From contig NZ_CP062229.1 of assembly GCF_024707545.1 (NCBI RefSeq), positions 5,127,501 to 5,191,500 on the forward strand: a stretch of 64,000 nucleotides of DNA, read 5' to 3'. Positions 63,515 to 64,000 of this stretch are shown here, one piece after another. Under the pieces are notes generated by a model that saw only the letters and a program-made list of their open reading frames with translations, made no database searches and was not told the DNA's origin. Made by a program: the position numbers and the translations under genes. The first letter of the stretch is position 1, and each line of letters starts with the position of its first letter. The stretch comes from Mesorhizobium onobrychidis (GTDB lineage: Bacteria > Pseudomonadota > Alphaproteobacteria > Rhizobiales > Rhizobiaceae).

Positions 63515-63923
63515 CCTGTCAATCCTCAATGGGCTTCGATTTCAGCAAGTTGGCGAAATATGGCCGGCCAAGCGTTAAATGCCGTTTCGGACCTTGGGCA
63601 GCATTGTGGCAAAGCGGCCGGATCGGTCTTTCGACTGTGGGCCGGGACTCGGCCGTCAGACCGCAATATAGGGCTCCGGACCCCTTGCTCCAAGCGGTGT
63701 TCAGCGCGGCACGGCAAAGCCTCCTGACACTATCTGTTGCGCAGATACAACGTCAAAATTCAGCCTCATTCGTGCCCGGTAATGACCCAAGTTCAGGTTC
63801 GCTTCAGCCGCATTTCGACACGACATTCGAAACCGTTGAGCGCCAGACCCGTTTATCCCCCCGGCGGGTTGAGGGCGCTTGTGAAAAGCAAGCCTTTGCC
63901 TGTGGCTTAAGGAGTAAAGAACA
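63515..63923. other. Gene-free stretch with promoter
   Basis: About 410 bases divergent between the SDR operon and the exported-protein gene. It must carry both promoters. I see no gene and no strong hairpin apart from GCGGGTTGAGGGCGC-like GC text before the last gene. Confidence 0.4.
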
Positions 63924-64000
63924 ATGCAAGCCAATCTTAAATTTGCGCGACCGCTGGCGGTGGCGTTTGGGCTCTTCGCCCTCGGCGGAACCGCCTATGC
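63924..64000 (+). CDS. Exported protein, 5' end only
   Basis: A signal peptide cut by the window edge: MQANLKFARPLAVAFGLFAL followed by GGTAYA, ready for signal peptidase I. AAGGAG lies ten bases before the ATG at 63924. The mature protein is not in the window, so its role is unknown; signals of this kind fit outer-membrane or periplasmic proteins. Confidence 0.75.
   Translation, partial: MQANLKFARPLAVAFGLFALGGTAY

Overview
The window looks like chromosomal DNA of a Mesorhizobium-type alphaproteobacterium (Hyphomicrobiales). The base composition is GC-rich. It carries a general amino-acid ABC system in the rhizobial aapJQMP order, an NDUFS4-type complex I accessory subunit, HdaA, BluB, two DUF982 proteins, a DUF680 protein, and the long hairpin intergenic repeats typical of rhizobia. 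Most of the window is ordinary core genome with compact, often translationally coupled genes.

Left part (1-20.3 kb): a CsbD stress protein behind an EcfG-like promoter; a Tat-exported phosphoesterase; a TetR/NIPSNAP divergent pair with two abutting operators; fumC; two DoxX genes; a broken exported-protein gene; ppk-ppx (polyphosphate synthesis and breakdown, overlapping by one base); a CHCC zinc protein and an FAD monooxygenase; the aapJQMP operon; metC; and a YkvA protein.

Accessory part (20.3-31.2 kb): a degenerate copy of the 3' third of an anion permease gene lies 3.1 kb from the intact gene. Between the copies are excisionase-like remnants, a secreted protein with 21 perfect GTDDX repeats, an IS5-type transposase stub fused in frame to a transglutaminase-like lipoprotein, and the truncated start of a DUF4011 protein. 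To the right are small orphan genes (two paralogous zinc ribbons, a coupled membrane-protein/GTRKYVGSAF-family operon, DUF982), a two-copy structured intergenic element, tRNA-Arg(TCT), NDUFS4, a ZIP-transporter stub and tRNA-Pro(TGG).

Middle part (31.4-50 kb): a hydrolase and GlxA-type regulator pair; two toxin-antitoxin modules (PIN/Phd-type and ParDE), each with a visible operator; the conserved CDP-alcohol transferase-AI-2E permease-hdaA block divergent from purMN; sixA; a molybdopterin oxidoreductase interrupted by one amber codon; an ABC-F ATPase; and a UvrD-like helicase.

Right part (50-64 kb): DinB, GST, a decayed hydrolase next to a GGGAGTA microsatellite, bluB, DUF1905, ndk and a YbaY-META protein. 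Then comes the most interesting locus, a four-gene bufferin-type RiPP operon at 56.5-59.2 kb: DUF2282 precursor, DUF692/MNIO enzyme, DUF2063 partner, DoxX membrane protein. It is preceded by a GTAACG-N16-CGAA ECF-type promoter. The window closes with SDR-uvrC-pgsA-moaD-moaE and the first codons of an exported protein.
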